Shown piece after piece: positions 21,095 through 32,431 of a DNA stretch of 64,000 nucleotides; the stretch's first letter is position 1; each line of letters starts with the position of its first letter. The notes below the pieces were generated by a model. It made no database searches and was not told the DNA's origin. It saw nothing but the letters and a program-made list of their open reading frames with translations. The DNA is from Luscinia megarhynchos (taxonomy: Eukaryota > Chordata > Aves > Passeriformes > Turdidae): NCBI GenBank assembly GCA_034336665.1, contig JAPFBE010000036.1, forward strand, positions 1,542,357-1,606,356, read 5' to 3'. The position numbers and the translations under genes were made by a program.

Positions 21095-22998
21095 TGATGG
21101 GAGGGCAGATTACAGAGACAATGGGATAGTAATCACCACTGGCAAACAGGTTGCAGGCATTGGGGAAGCTACTACCTCCAGTTGGGAATAATTTGTTTAA
21201 TATCCCTAAAAGGCGTACATGCAAGCCATGAACCGTTTAAATGGTCACTTATAAAATGGGAAGGTCAGAAATAAATTCAAACACAAACTACTTCGGGAAG
21301 TCCCAGTTTTAACATAACTCTAGATGATCTACTTGACAGAACAGGTTCTAGCCCCTTTAGTGTATTCTACATGTGTCCAGCATCTAACCCAGGGAGGTCA
21401 TACTGTAACTACCCCGGAGAATTTTACTGTGGATATTGGGGCTGTGAAATGATTTCCCTGGGATGGTCGGTCCAAATCCAAGATAAGTACTTAAGGGTTG
21501 AAAGAGGTCCACATGCATGTAAAAAACCCTGGACAGATCCATCAGGGGTGGTAACTTATATCGGTACTTGCAAATGGGTCTATCTTAACGTAACACAACC
21601 CCAAGACCTGGGATGGGTAGTAGGAAAAATCTGGGGAGTTAGAATATGGGAACCCGGGAAAGACCAAGGAGGACATATTGTTATAAAGAAGGAAATTATA
21701 CCCCACGATCCTCAACCTGTTGGACCAAATCCTGTAATGACAGACTCAGAAGCCACAATAACGAATCAGGGTGACTTAGACAACATGGCCCAAAAAAATT
21801 TTAGAGATGCCAATAATGAATCACATCTAATAAAGACAATGGCCGTAACACAACCCAGTAAAGGGCCCCTATGGAAGATCGTACAAGCCACCTTTAGGGT
21901 GTTGAATGGTACATACCCCAATTTGACTAAAGAGTGCTGGTTATGTTACAGTATTAATCCACCCTTTTATGAAGCCTTATGTTCTGTAGCAAAATCTAAA
22001 AGAATAAATGGGACCAATCCCTCCTTGTGCCTTTGGATAAGGGGAAAAGAAAGCACCCCAGGGGTATCGATGGCTCAGGTAAATGGGAAGGGGAGGTGTA
22101 TAGGCAACATACCTCGGGATAAAGACCACCTCTGTGGGGTAAAAATGGCTGTAACCGACTCCCGCAAACCGGCCCAATGGTTAATCCCTGCTGCAAACAC
22201 CAAGTGGGTTTGTAACACATTAGGGGTAACCCCGTGTATATCAATACATAATTTCAACGAAACATCCGAATACTGCATTCAGGTCATGATAGTTCCCCGA
22301 ATCGTATACCACCCAAAGGACTATGTGTATAATCATCAAACCACTCCAGGACACCACCTGGTAAAACGGGAACCGTTTGCAGTCCTTACAGTTGCTGTAT
22401 TATAAACATTAGGAGGTGCTGGAGTAGGAACAGGAGTAGCTTCTTTAGTAAACCAACAGCAAGGATTCAAAGATCTTAGGGTCTCAGTGGATGAAGACCT
22501 AAGTAGAATAGAAAAGCAATAGACGGTCTCGTAAAATCAGTAAGATCTCTTTCGGAAGTTGTATTACAGAATAGACGGGGATTAGACCTGTTATTTTTAC
22601 AGCAAGGGGGATTGTGTGTGGCTTTACAAGAAGAATGTTGTACCTATGCGGACCACACTGGGATAGGAATTGACACCATGGCTGAGCTCCGAAAACAACT
22701 GGAACAACGTAAAAAGGATAGAGAGGCCCAACAAAGTTGGTATGAATCTTGGTTTAACTATTCTCCCTGGTTAACAACCTTGTTGTCTACCATAGCAGGA
22801 CCATTAATCTTGCTAATCTTAGGACTCACCTTTGGCCCTTGCATTTTTAACAAAATCATTAGCATAGCAAAGAGCAGGTTAGAAGCAGCTCACCTCATGT
22901 TAATACGAGCAAAATATGAAACTTTAAATGGGGAAGAAACAGAAAACTATTTAGAATTAAGCAGAAGAGAATTACAAAGATTTAGCGAACAAAAGTAA
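21095..22998 (+). pseudogene. Gamma env (SU and TM), broken
   Basis: A hydrophobic leader (GIICLISLKGVHAS, near 21190) lacks an in-frame ATG. A stop lies at 21272-21274. SU is then open at 21371-22405, with N-glycosylation sites and the CWLC isomerase motif near 21940. Cleavage-type basic residues (LVKRE) lie near 22360. A stop at 22403-22405 and a frame change near 22512 precede TM. TM has [15 protein letters not shown], a C-x6-CC motif (CVALQEECC), a membrane span ([19 protein letters not shown]) and a 43-residue tail. Confidence 0.88.
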
Positions 22999-23004
22999 AA
23001 TATA

Positions 23005-23018
23005 GAAAAAGGGGGGAT
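23005..23018 (+). other. Polypurine tract of gamma provirus
   Basis: GAAAAAGGGGGGAT immediately upstream of the 3' LTR, the plus-strand primer. Confidence 0.8.
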
Positions 23019-23583
23019 TGTGATAGATAAGGAACCTTTTGTTCGCCGGACAGACCTTGAAAAAGATATCGCCTGGGCCTGTGGGGCCAGGATGTCGTAA
23101 ATTCTTTTATTTCTTTGCTTTGCTTGCCAAGATGTTGTTAATTGTTTTGCTTTGCTAGCCAGACAGACCTTGAAAGTGAGGCCAGGATGTTGTTAATTGC
23201 TTTGCTTTGCTTGCATAAACCACATATCGCTTTAAGTGCCAGTAAGTTTCCATGGAACCGCCGGATCACCTTATAAGGATAAGGGGGTCAGCAGGACAAG
23301 ACCGAGGAAGATTCCTCACCTTCATCCCTCGACCACCAGAAGGCAGAAAAAGACCCCCTAGCAACTGGAGGAGCATGCGCAAAACTACTAGAGGAAGAAC
23401 ACGTAATCCGGAAACCGAACAACTTAAAAGGGACGAACTAAGAGGGGCGGGCGCGGCAGTTGGTGGAGCGGGGACTCCGACTTTCCTGCCGCCCAGCGCT
23501 GACCTTTACTTTTGCCTTCTGTAACCAATAAATTTTTCAATTTTGATTCGATCTTGTATGGTCCATTGCACTCATTTATAACA
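23019..23583 (+). repeat. 3' LTR of gamma provirus
   Basis: 565 bases, same length as 14478-15042 and nearly identical (about ten substitutions by eye, no indel). The following CCTTC is the right target copy. Confidence 0.93.
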
Positions 23584-24640
23584 CCTTCCTCAAGGGTCTT
23601 CCAGCGCATTCTATGGTGGTGCTCCTGCATTGTCTCTTTGTGGACAAACTTCTCTCTCACACTCATTAAAAGCCGGTCCCAGAGGGAAAGGAGGCCTTGT
23701 TCCCTTACGAATATGTCGTCCACACCTGAGTCCTGGGCCAAGGATTCCAAATTCCTGGCCTCAGTTCCATCCAGTTGCATACCTGTTCCCGTAAGGTCCC
23801 AGACCCAGAGTAACCAAGTTGTAAAAGGCTCACGGCCTCGCCGTATGTCTTTATGCAGGTTACGGAGACTATCATATGAGAGGGACTTGGTGACGATCTC
23901 AACCTCGTGCTCCCTTGCTGATTGTGTGGACTCTCCTTGCTGATCCCCATTATTTAGGTGCCTCGTTTTCATCTTAGATTTTCTAGTTTTCACAGGGGCA
24001 ACTGCTGCTGGCTGTGGCTGCCCCTGTGATCCAGCTGGAACCTGGACAGATACAACATCTACGGGTTCCACTGCAGCACCATCTGACTCTCGCTCTTTAG
24101 GGCAGGGGGAGGGTTTCTCACCAGCTGGAGAAAAATGCTCCTTCAACATCTGGCTGTGCTCCTTCAACATCTGGCTTTGCTCCTTTAACGTTTGGCCTGC
24201 ATCTTTCACTAGTGTCCCCACCCACTCTGGGTGGTTCATTTCTGCGGTGGGCTGTCGGGCAGCATCAGGCTCTGGGGTAGCATCCCTAGTCCCTGTGGCA
24301 GGGGCCTGTTCTGGGGCAACATCCCTAGTCCCTGGGGCAGGGTCATGTTCTGGGGAAACATGCCTAGTCCCTGGGGTAGGTATCAGTTGTTATCCAAGCC
24401 AGTATTCCCTTGTCTCTGAATGCTAAACAAAACAAGAATATTAGCAACACCAACCACTGTGTGATATCATTAGCATTTAAAGCAAATCTGAAATCCTTGA
24501 AAATTGGTGGGGTAGCCTCAAAAAACTGGGTGACGGGTTGGGAGAAAATTTCCCTTGCATTCATTACCTCACAGTAAGTACCATTATTGATATAACCCCA
24601 GAAACACGCAGTTAGAGTACGATAGCTCTGGATTCATGTG
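23584..24640 (-). pseudogene. ERVL gag, 5' part
   Basis: The open stretch runs from MNHPEWVGTL at 24239 to the insertion junction at 23584, with LRNLHKDIRRGREPFTTWLL and LSLWDRLLMSVREKFVHKE. The N-terminal part has heptad copies (MLKEHSQ) and, upstream in the same frame, a 13-residue proline repeat. No zinc knuckle is seen, as is usual for ERVL/spuma-like gag. Further upstream (24640-24870) the frame is lost. Confidence 0.72.
24125..24390 (-). repeat. Two short tandem repeats in ERVL gag
   Basis: At about 24125-24195 a 21-base unit is repeated three times, coding MLKEHSQ-type heptads (coiled coil). At about 24255-24390 a 39-base unit is repeated three to four times, coding EP..V.RTG..PA. Both keep the reading frame. 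Confidence 0.75.
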
Positions 24641-24875
24641 GCCACTTCCCAGAAAAAATTAAAAACCCATGAATTCCTGACATAATCAATCCACCAAACC
24701 AATCGGATAATAGCTACAGTAGCTTTGGTGAGAGGGCCCATATTCAAATAAGGACTTGCAAATGGGAGAGAGATATCTGTGGCCACATGGAGCCCAAACC
24801 AGATTAAACCGGACAGCATGTTACCACTTAAGAGAGCTGTTACTCCTGTCTTAACTCTCCTCTCAGTGCCCTCTG

Positions 24876-24893
24876 TCCCACGTCTGGGCGCCA
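24876..24893 (-). other. Primer-binding site of minus-strand ERVL
   Basis: TGGCGCCCAGACGTGGGA on the minus strand, six bases after the LTR end. It resembles a tRNA-Lys(1,2) site (TGGCGCCCAACGTGGG) with one extra base; the primer identity is tentative. Confidence 0.6.
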
Positions 24894-24898
24894 AAATC

Positions 24899-25548
24899 TG
24901 TCCTGGTTTGAAGGACAGGTGTGTGCCAATAAAGGCAGAAGTTTTCCTTTGAAGTAGAGACCTTAATTCCACTCCCTCCAAGTATTATAAATGTTTGCAT
25001 CCAAGACTCTGAGGCAGAGATAAGGGGGTAGGAATAACAGCTCTTTTACTAATATATCTAACCGTAAAAAGCAGAAACAACAGTAGTTGTTAAAATTACC
25101 AACAAAACAGAACAGATAACTCGGTTCCAGTCCTTTCTTTAGCTGTGGGCACACTCTCTCTCTGCCCTCGGTCCCAGTGCTCTAGGCGAAACAAAGACCG
25201 ACAGTCGCAGAGAGGCGGGAGCGGAGGCGGGAAGGGGCAGCCGCGGCCACGCCGATCTCGGATGGGAGCGGCTGGAGAGGTCAGCTCCTCGCTCACCGTT
25301 GTGTCCGGGTGATTAGCTGTGTCCGCAGAGGCAGGAGGTTGTAGCGGGGCAGATGCAGGGCAGGTGATCGCAGAGGGTCTGGCTCTCCTGCATTCGGCAG
25401 CATGGCTGCAGATGGGGAGTCCTCCTCCGAGCTCCCCGGAAACACGAGTCCCCTCCGGAAGGACCAGAGGTCCTCTGGAAGCCCAGATCCCACCTACTCC
25501 TTTTGTCCAGAGTCGTCAAAGGTCCTGGGTGTAACCCGGCCAGCTCCA
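24899..25548 (-). repeat. 5' LTR of minus-strand ERVL (outer end approximate)
   Basis: The inner edge is CCAGGACA on the minus strand at 24899, shared with the ERVL LTRs at 29437 and 55098. It contains a GC-rich stretch near 25200-25280. The outer end near 25548 is set by weak similarity only. Confidence 0.6.
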
Positions 25549-26931
25549 TTGGCATGATAATGGGAAAAATTCTTTAAATTGACACAGTAATAGAAAAACA
25601 CTCAACCCCCAACAAACTGCAAGACATTGCATCATGTCTACTGATTTAAAAGCAATTAGCAAAACTAGAGGACATACACCCAGTGGTAGCCAATCCCTAC
25701 AACCTTTTGACCACACTGAAAGATGAATTAGGGCGGTTTACTGTTGTAGACCTGAAGGATGCCTTTTTCTGCATTCCTGTACACAAAAACAGCAAAGAGC
25801 CTTTTGCTTTTGAGTGGGAAAATCCCGAGACAGGAAGGAAAGGCAACCTACTTGGACAGTTTTACCCCAAGGTTTCAAGAATAGCCCAACAATATTCGAA
25901 AACCTGCTAAAAAAGGAATTGGTGGACTGGATGTCTTGGGTTGCAAAGTAGGATGTAACCAAAAGTATGTATTCTATCATCATCTGTTGAAACCAGGTGA
26001 GGCAGTGTTCTTTATCTTTTCCACAACCCATCCTTCCTCCAGGGAGATATCTTCTGTTAATGGGCCACTGAGTCCCACTGCATGACTGATGAAATTACAT
26101 CATCCCATTGGGAGATGCTCTACCCAGGGGGAGGAGCCAAGCATTTCCTAGCTAGATAAAATCTGAGATGTGGCACATTAGAGCAGCCTTTTTCCACGAG
26201 ATCCCAGAGGAAAACCAGACCCTTCATCATCACTGGACCTTTGGAGGAAAACTGCACCCTTCCACAGGACCACTGCTTCAACTGAACCACATCTGTCTCT
26301 CCAGGAGGACTGCAGCCACCATTTAATTGGACTGCTACCAACACCCTGACTGAAGGGGTGTCAGGTTGTATTCTGACTCTGTCAGTGTTTTGTTTTTTGC
26401 AGTACTGCATTTTTTTTTAATTTTAATTTTCCTAGTAAAGAACTGGTATTCTTATTCCCATATAGTTGCCTGAAAACTCCTTAATTTCAAAATTATAATA
26501 ATTTGAAGGGAGGGGGTTTACATTCTCCATTTAAAGAGAGTCTCCTGCCTTTCTTAGCAGACACCTGTCTTTTAAACCGAGACACTGGAAAAGACAGGAG
26601 CCAGAAGGAGTTATTCTTCAATATGTGGATGACATCCTGATTGCAGCTAGAACCAGAGCTGACTGCATACAATTTACTATATGTTTATTACACTTCTTGG
26701 GAATGAGTGGGAATGTGAAACTGCCCATCATTTTTTCCCTGGATATTCACCCACTGCCACCAAGGCATTAGATGTATTGGTACACCCTATCTTAATTATG
26801 TTTATTATAATTGTACTAATGACAGTGTTTAATTGCTTCATTTAGTATAAATTAAAATTGATTGATAGCATCTATATGTGATAATCTATTTATTAAATTG
26901 AAGTTCACACAGAGGTCAAAGGATCAAATGA
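25549..26931 (+). pseudogene. Gamma-like pol relic (RT) interrupted by a solo LTR
   Basis: VANPYNLLTTLKDELGRFTV, VDLKDAFFCIPVHKN and [14 protein letters not shown] at 25683-25900 are RT palm sequence. After the solo LTR the frame resumes with VILQYVDDILIAARTRADC at about 26612. The rest of pol and most of env are deleted; a hydrophobic stretch near 26780-26850 may be the end of TM. Confidence 0.75.
25932..26584 (+). repeat. ERVL-type solo LTR with duplication CTGGA
   Basis: 653 bases from TGTCTTGGGTTGC to AAACCGAGACA, with identical CTGGA at 25927-25931 and 26585-26589. It splits an RT gene, and removal of the LTR plus one CTGGA leaves the RT motifs adjacent. It is the same family as 28759-29437. 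Confidence 0.9.
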
Positions 26932-27185
26932 TGTGGCAGGCCCTATGAGGAGCCTGAACCAAAATTGACCACTGTGTGAACTTTCAAACACCTGTCTTGG
27001 GGTGATTTTATGATGATGCATTAATCCCTAACTGTCTTCTTTATGCCCAGAAAATGAGTACTGTAGCTTTAAGATGAACCCGAGGGGTGGGGCAGGAGGA
27101 AGGGGTGTGTGTGTGAGTGGGACCATGGTCTGAGGTCTTTCAGTGGGAGCACTAAACTGGGGGATACAATTCCTAAACCACAACA
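26932..27185 (+). repeat. Partial 5' LTR of plus-strand ERVL
   Basis: The end GGTCTTTCAGTGGGAGCACT through CCTAAACCACAACA parallels the end of the LTR at 43610-44047. A primer-site-like TGGTGCCAACAGC follows at about 27195. The front part (TGTGGCAGGCCC) belongs to another LTR family, so the junction may be composite. Confidence 0.55.
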
Positions 27186-27189
27186 GCCT

Positions 27190-28758
27190 TATTTGGTGCC
27201 AACAGCACAAAAGCTTCAGATAAAAACAAACCTGCTCAGAGCAGGTTGGAAACAAATTTGATCTAAGCATTTGCTGTACTAGTACAGAGTCACTTGTCAT
27301 AATATTGCTTTGTCTGTTAATGTGGGTGTTGTAACTAACCATGTATATATTCCAGTATGTGCTCCTCATGATGATCCTTTTCAGAGCAGGGAGAGGGATC
27401 AGCATAGCTTTATTGCTGAACTGTGTGATATCAGTTTATGACAGGATAACATCAAGAGCAATGAGGGTAATTTGGGATATGTGTTCAATGCTGCTCTCTT
27501 GTCCTTACCTCAGACACTACCTCTGGGAATTCATTAATAATTGTACCCAGTCTCTGGGGGAACAAGAAAGAACGATATTCCATACCTTTTCACCCCCTTT
27601 TCCTCCTTCAGGACTGTTACGAGAGCTTTTGAGAATTTAGAATTTCCCTTGGATGTTAAGGAAAGCATGTTTTTGTTGCTAAGTCTGCCAGGTCTCCTCA
27701 GTGCGGTCCACACCATGTTTAGAGTCAAGAAAGAGATTTTTAGGAAGGTCATTCAGAGATCTGCCCCTAGGGCGAATAGTCATGAGTGGCATGGAATGTA
27801 GGAGAAAAGGGGCCAATTTTTTGAGAAATTTTCTCCTCCAATGTTTTGGGAGTTTACCCTTGAACAACTACAGGACCCTGATAAAGTCGTAGAATATTTG
27901 AAAAGAAAATACTGTGGCAGATACAGAGAGGAGTGAAGCGTGCTGGGCCCAGTGTGCTGGGCCTTGGGTGCTATTTATGGGACACTGCTCATCACTAAAC
28001 AGCACCCTCTGGGGGAGGAGGAGGAAAGCAGACCAACAGGCACCATGGCCACTCATACTGCAGCTGAGCCAGAGAAATAACCTGTGCTGGCTGCAGTCGC
28101 CCCTAAACAGAAGAAAAATCCAAGACAAAATCAGTTCACTTAGTAAGGGATGAAGAGGAGCAAGCAGGGCGTTCATAACAGGAGGAAGAGGCAGAACTGA
28201 AGATAATCACCCGACCCTGGGTAAGCTGCAAGATATGTGAAAAGGTTTTAGCCACCAATCAGATGAGCCCCTGGTAACCTGGCTGCTCTGATGCTGGGCT
28301 AGAGCAGCCCACAGTTGGAAACTTGAGGGTACTGAAGCCAAGCAGCTTGGATCCCTGTCAAGGAATGTGGGCATTGACAAGGGCATTGGGAACAGGACAG
28401 AAACTCTCTGCCTCTGGAGGTGACTCCTGTGAAGAATGAGAGAAAGGTATCTTTTCAAGGATGATCTATCAGTGTGCCAAGGCAAGCAAAACACCATGGA
28501 GAAAGGTATCCAGTACCTTTGAGAATTTGCTGTGCTGGAGGTACTCTAGGGATTTAAATAACAAGCAATGCCCTCTAGATCCAGATGAGGTCCACTGTAC
28601 CCAATCCATGTGGTGGAAGTTTCTACAGACCACACCATCGTCATATGCTAACTCCTTGGCAGTGATGTCATGAACAAAAAGTGAATGATTTGGTTGCCCA
28701 ACTCTGGCAATATGAAGAAAGTCTGTCTTCCCCCATTCAGACCTGCATCTTGGCTGCA
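27190..28758 (+). pseudogene. ERVL gag remnant, 5' part
   Basis: The segment FWEFTLEQLQDPDKVVEYLK (about 27845-27905) and the block around 28560-28670 (DLNNKQCPLDPDEVHCTQS) align by position and content with the minus-strand ERVL gag. Many stops and indels are present. Confidence 0.55.
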
Positions 28759-29437
28759 TGTGTTGGGTTGATGTGGCCAGAAATGTGCATTCTATCACCA
28801 ACTGTTGAAGCCGGGTGGGGTAGTGATTTCCTTATCTCCATGGCACATAATATCTGCTAATGGGCCATCTTTAAGGCAAGCTGAAGCCATCATCTTTATC
28901 TTTCCCACAACCCATCCTCCCTCCAGGAAGATATCATCTGCTGCTGGCCCATTAAGTCCCACTGTATGACTGATAAAATTACATCATCCCATTGGGAGAT
29001 GCTCGAGCCAGGGGGAGGAGCCAAGTCTTTCCTATTTAGACAAAAAACTGAGATTTTGAAGAGCAAGTGATCCGTCTTTCCACTGGATTCCAGAGGAAAA
29101 CTGCACCTTTCTACAAGACCACTGCTTCAACTGAACCACATCTGCCACTGCAGGAGGACTGTAGCCACCATTTAATGGGACTGCTACCAACACCCTGCCT
29201 GACAGGGTGTCAGGTTGTATTCTGACTCTGTCAGGGTTGGGATTGTTCTTTGTAATACTGTATTTCTATTTTAATTTTCCTAGTAAAGAATTGTTATTCT
29301 TAATTCCCTTATCTTTGCCTGAGAACCCCTTAATTTCAAAATTATAATACTAATTTGGAGGAGGGGGGTTTGCATTCTCCATTTCAAAGAGAAGCTTCTG
29401 CCTTTATTGGCAGACACCTGTCCTTCAAACCAGGACA
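28759..29437 (+). repeat. ERVL-type solo LTR
   Basis: From TGTGTTGGGTTGATG to AAACCAGGACA, 679 bases, closely related to 25932-26584. Flanks CTGCA (28754-28758) and TTGTA (29438-29442) differ by two transitions, consistent with an aged duplication. It splits ERVL gag. Confidence 0.75.
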
Positions 29438-29834
29438 TTGTAGAAACACTAAGGACCACCAGCAATTTAAAGAGGAAATGTCCCATGCCCTGCCAGTACA
29501 GACAACAATCTCTGCTATTAGGAACAAGCACCACCCTGTTTAAGAGAAGGAATACACATTGAGGTATTCTGTGATTTTGCATTCATGAGAGGAAATGCAG
29601 AAGTGGGATGGAAAACCCACATCTGCTCTAGGACCATGGGTACATGAGTTGAAAGGAAGAACAACCACCACAGGAATTTCTTCAAGAATAAATGCTGCTC
29701 CAGTTTCCAGTGGGAAACTCCTCACACAGAATAGAAGGGCTGATGTTATTTCTGATCCTCTTGAAGGAACCTCAAGTTAATCATAATTATAAGAAGTGAG
29801 CAATGAGTACTAAAACCAGTACTCTATTTGGAGA
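29438..29834 (+). pseudogene. ERVL gag remnant, 3' part
   Basis: QKWDGKPTSALGPWVHELKG at about 29598 matches GKWDGKPTSVLAAWVHQLRE of the minus-strand ERVL, and DPLEGTS matches DPLEGIS. The CR1 insertion cuts it off. Confidence 0.7.
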
Positions 29835-30918
29835 GAGTTCAAGTTGGAGAGATATGGATTTGATGGATGGGCCACTCGGTGGATAAAGAATTGGCTGGAT
29901 GGCCACATGCAAGGTGTTGTGGTCAACAGCTCATTGTCCAGGTGGACACCAGTGACTAGTGGTGTCCCTCAGGGGTCAGTACTAGGGCCAATGCTGTTTA
30001 ACATCTTTGTTGGCAACATGGAGAGTGGGATTGAGTGTAGCCTCAGCAAATTTGCTGTGTAGTGCAATCTACATGCTGGAGGGAAGGAATGCCATCTAGA
30101 GGGACCATGACAGGCTTGAGAGGTGGGCTGATGCAAACTTCATGAAGATCAACAAAGCAAAGTGCAAGGTCCTACACCTAGGTTGCAGCAATCCTAGACA
30201 CACTGACAGGTTGGGGGGGGGAAGTGATTGAGAGTAGCACTGCAGAGAAAGATTTGGGTGTGATGGTTGAAGAAAAATTCAACATGAGGCAGCAGTAAGC
30301 GCTCGCAGCCCAGAAAACCAACTGCATCTTGCTGCATCAAAAGGAGCATTGGCAGCAGGTCCAAGATGAATCTCAGCTCTGGTGAGACCCCATCTGGAGT
30401 ACTGCATACAGTTCTGGTGTCCCCAACATAAGAAAGACATGGAACTGTTGGAGCAAGTCCAGAGAAGTGTCACAAAATTCATGACTGGAGTACCTCCCCT
30501 ACAAAGACAGCTGGAGGCCTGAGAAATTTGGGGCGATTCAGCCTGGAGAAGAGAAGGTTGCATGGAGACCTCATAGCAGCCTTCTAGTATCTGAAAGGGA
30601 CCTACAGGCAATCTGGAGAGGGACTCTTCATCAGGAACTGTAATGGTAGGACAAGGAGTAATGGGTACAAATTGAAAGAGGAGAAATTTAGGTTAGACAT
30701 AAGAAAGAAATTCTTTCCTGTAAGGGTGATGAGGCACTGGAACAGGTTGCTCAGAGAAGCTGTGGTTGCCCCATTTCTGGCAGTCTTCAAGGTTGGGTTG
30801 GATAAGGCCTTGAGCAATGAGGTCTAGTGTGCAGTGTCCCTGCCTATTGGCAAGGGGGTTGGGAATAGATGATCTTTGAAGTTCATTCCAAACTCTTAAC
30901 ATTCTATGATTCTATGAT
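29835..30918 (+). mobile_element. 5'-truncated CR1 LINE
   Basis: The CR1 RT C-terminal domain is present: [40 protein letters not shown], then LDIRKKFFPVRVMRHWNRLL. The 3' end has the diagnostic ATTCTATGATTCTATGAT repeat at 30901-30918. Stops are frequent. It sits between ERVL gag and protease. Confidence 0.88.
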
Positions 30919-30959
30919 TAAAAGGGCCCTGCCCTCAACCAGGTGGAGGAAAGGAACGA

Positions 30960-31356
30960 TCGAATCTATTGCACTGTGTGGATCCCATGGCCTGGCACAT
31001 CAGACCCACAAGAGTATAAGGCTTTAGTTGACACTGGCTCACAATGTACCCTGATGCCATCAAGATATGTGGAAGCATAATTCATCTCTATTTCTGGGGG
31101 AACAGAGGGATACCAACAGCTGACTGTACTGGAAACTGAAGTGAGCCTGAAAGGCAATGAATGGCAAGAAAAACCCCAGAGGCCCTGTGCATCCTTGGCA
31201 TAGATTACCTCAGGAGAGGGTATTTCAAGGACACAAAAAGGACATTTGTGGACTTTTGGGATAGCTGCTGTGGTGTAGCAGGGCATCTCAAACCCCCACA
31301 AGAGCTTATATGCTGTTTGTTAACTGGTCAGAAAACTCAAGCAGGACAAGCTGTCT
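30960..31356 (+). pseudogene. ERVL protease remnant
   Basis: ALVDTGSQCTLMPSRYVEA (about 31023) and the YLRRGYF region near 31203 correspond to the protease of the minus-strand ERVL at 13308-13745. There are at least two in-frame stops. Confidence 0.7.
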
Positions 31357-31947
31357 TGTAGTGAGGTATTTTCGTGCCATGGGGTTAACGTTGGTCTGGC
31401 ATCTCCCAACTGACAATGCACATCTTACTGTTGAAGTGAGATCTGGAAAATAAGCTGGATTTCTGACCAACAGACTTTAGGACTACAACAGCCACATCAA
31501 ACTTTCGCAAAGCTGAAATCTATACATTTCCTGATAAATGTGGGGAGCTTCTCCCATAAATAGGGGCACTTGCTTCGCAGCTACTCCTGAGGGGTTAAGT
31601 GAAGGAATCTGTGTGCATTATCATCATTTCAGTGGCAAATTGCATTTGACTCCTAATCAACACTATTTCTTTTGCTAGTATTAATATAGGTACCTGGATA
31701 TTATGCACTGTTTTATGTTACGCTGTAATCTACCAGTAGTTTAGTTTGATACTGTGTATTAAGTAACTCTGATTAAGATTTTTCATGTGTTATCTCTTGT
31801 CTGTTTAATAAATAATTCATTTTTATAAATAGACCTGATTCACAATCACTATAACTTGTGGGCCAGAATGATTCCTTAAATTTAAACTCCTGCCAAAATC
31901 TGAGGCTAAGGCAGGGCTTGTCTGAAGCTCCTATTCATCCCGTGACA
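31357..31947 (+). repeat. LTR insertion, start approximate
   Basis: It ends CCCGTGACA at 31947, like the LTR at 59761-61228, with AATAAATAATTC near 31808. ERVL coding similarity stops near 31350 and resumes at about 31950. No duplication was found. Confidence 0.5.
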
Positions 31948-32431
31948 GGTGGAGACAGAGGGAATTCTACAGCTGAATCCCTTGCCTGGTGTCTCAGAGG
32001 ACCCTTCTGCTGTGTGACTCCGGCAGGTTGAAGTACAACAGGCACCCATTACTACCACAAAAGTGCACTGTCGAAAACACTGCACTAACTGGGGCTTTGT
32101 GATCCAAATTCATGAGATGATTTGTGAACTGGAAAGACAGGGAGTGCTCAGCAAGACTTGTTCATCCTTTAGTAGTCCTATCCAGCCAGTGTGTAAGTCT
32201 GATGGAGAGTGGAGATTGACAGTGGACTATCATGACCAGAAAAAAGTCACACCACCGAGTGCTGCTGTGTTGGACATGCTGGAACTTCAGTATAAACTGG
32301 AGTCCAAGGCAGCAAAGTGGTGCCACCATCGATATTGCTAATGCATTTTTCTCCATTCCTTTAGTGGCAGAGTGCAGGTCACAGTTTGCTTTCACCTGGA
32401 GGGGCATCCAGTACACCTGGAACCAATTGCC

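Larger units (their letters stand above)
14478..23583 (+). mobile_element. Gammaretrovirus-like provirus, tRNA-His primed, complete layout
   Basis: 9106 bases: LTR 14478-15042, primer site 15046, gag, UAG, pol, a cysteine-rich frame, env, polypurine tract, LTR 23019-23583. The LTRs are both 565 bases and differ at about ten positions by eye, so it is fairly young. Gag has three frame changes, pol two stops after the gag UAG, and env several breaks. It cannot make a complete set of proteins. It is antisense to RFX3. Confidence 0.93.
10605..25548 (-). mobile_element. Minus-strand ERVL (class III) provirus, interrupted in gag by a gamma provirus
   Basis: Read on the minus strand from 25548: LTR (24899-25548), primer site, gag (24640-23584 and 14477-13746), protease (13745-13308), RT (13289-12260), RNase H (12097-11681) and integrase to about 10605. 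There is no env, as in ERVL. The RT block NRLPQGWKHSPTICHGLIQ and the pol order are ERVL/spumavirus-like. The gamma provirus at 14478-23583 sits inside gag; the gag frames on either side abut at its target duplication. The 3' end is cut at 10605. Frameshifts and stops are frequent. Confidence 0.85.
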
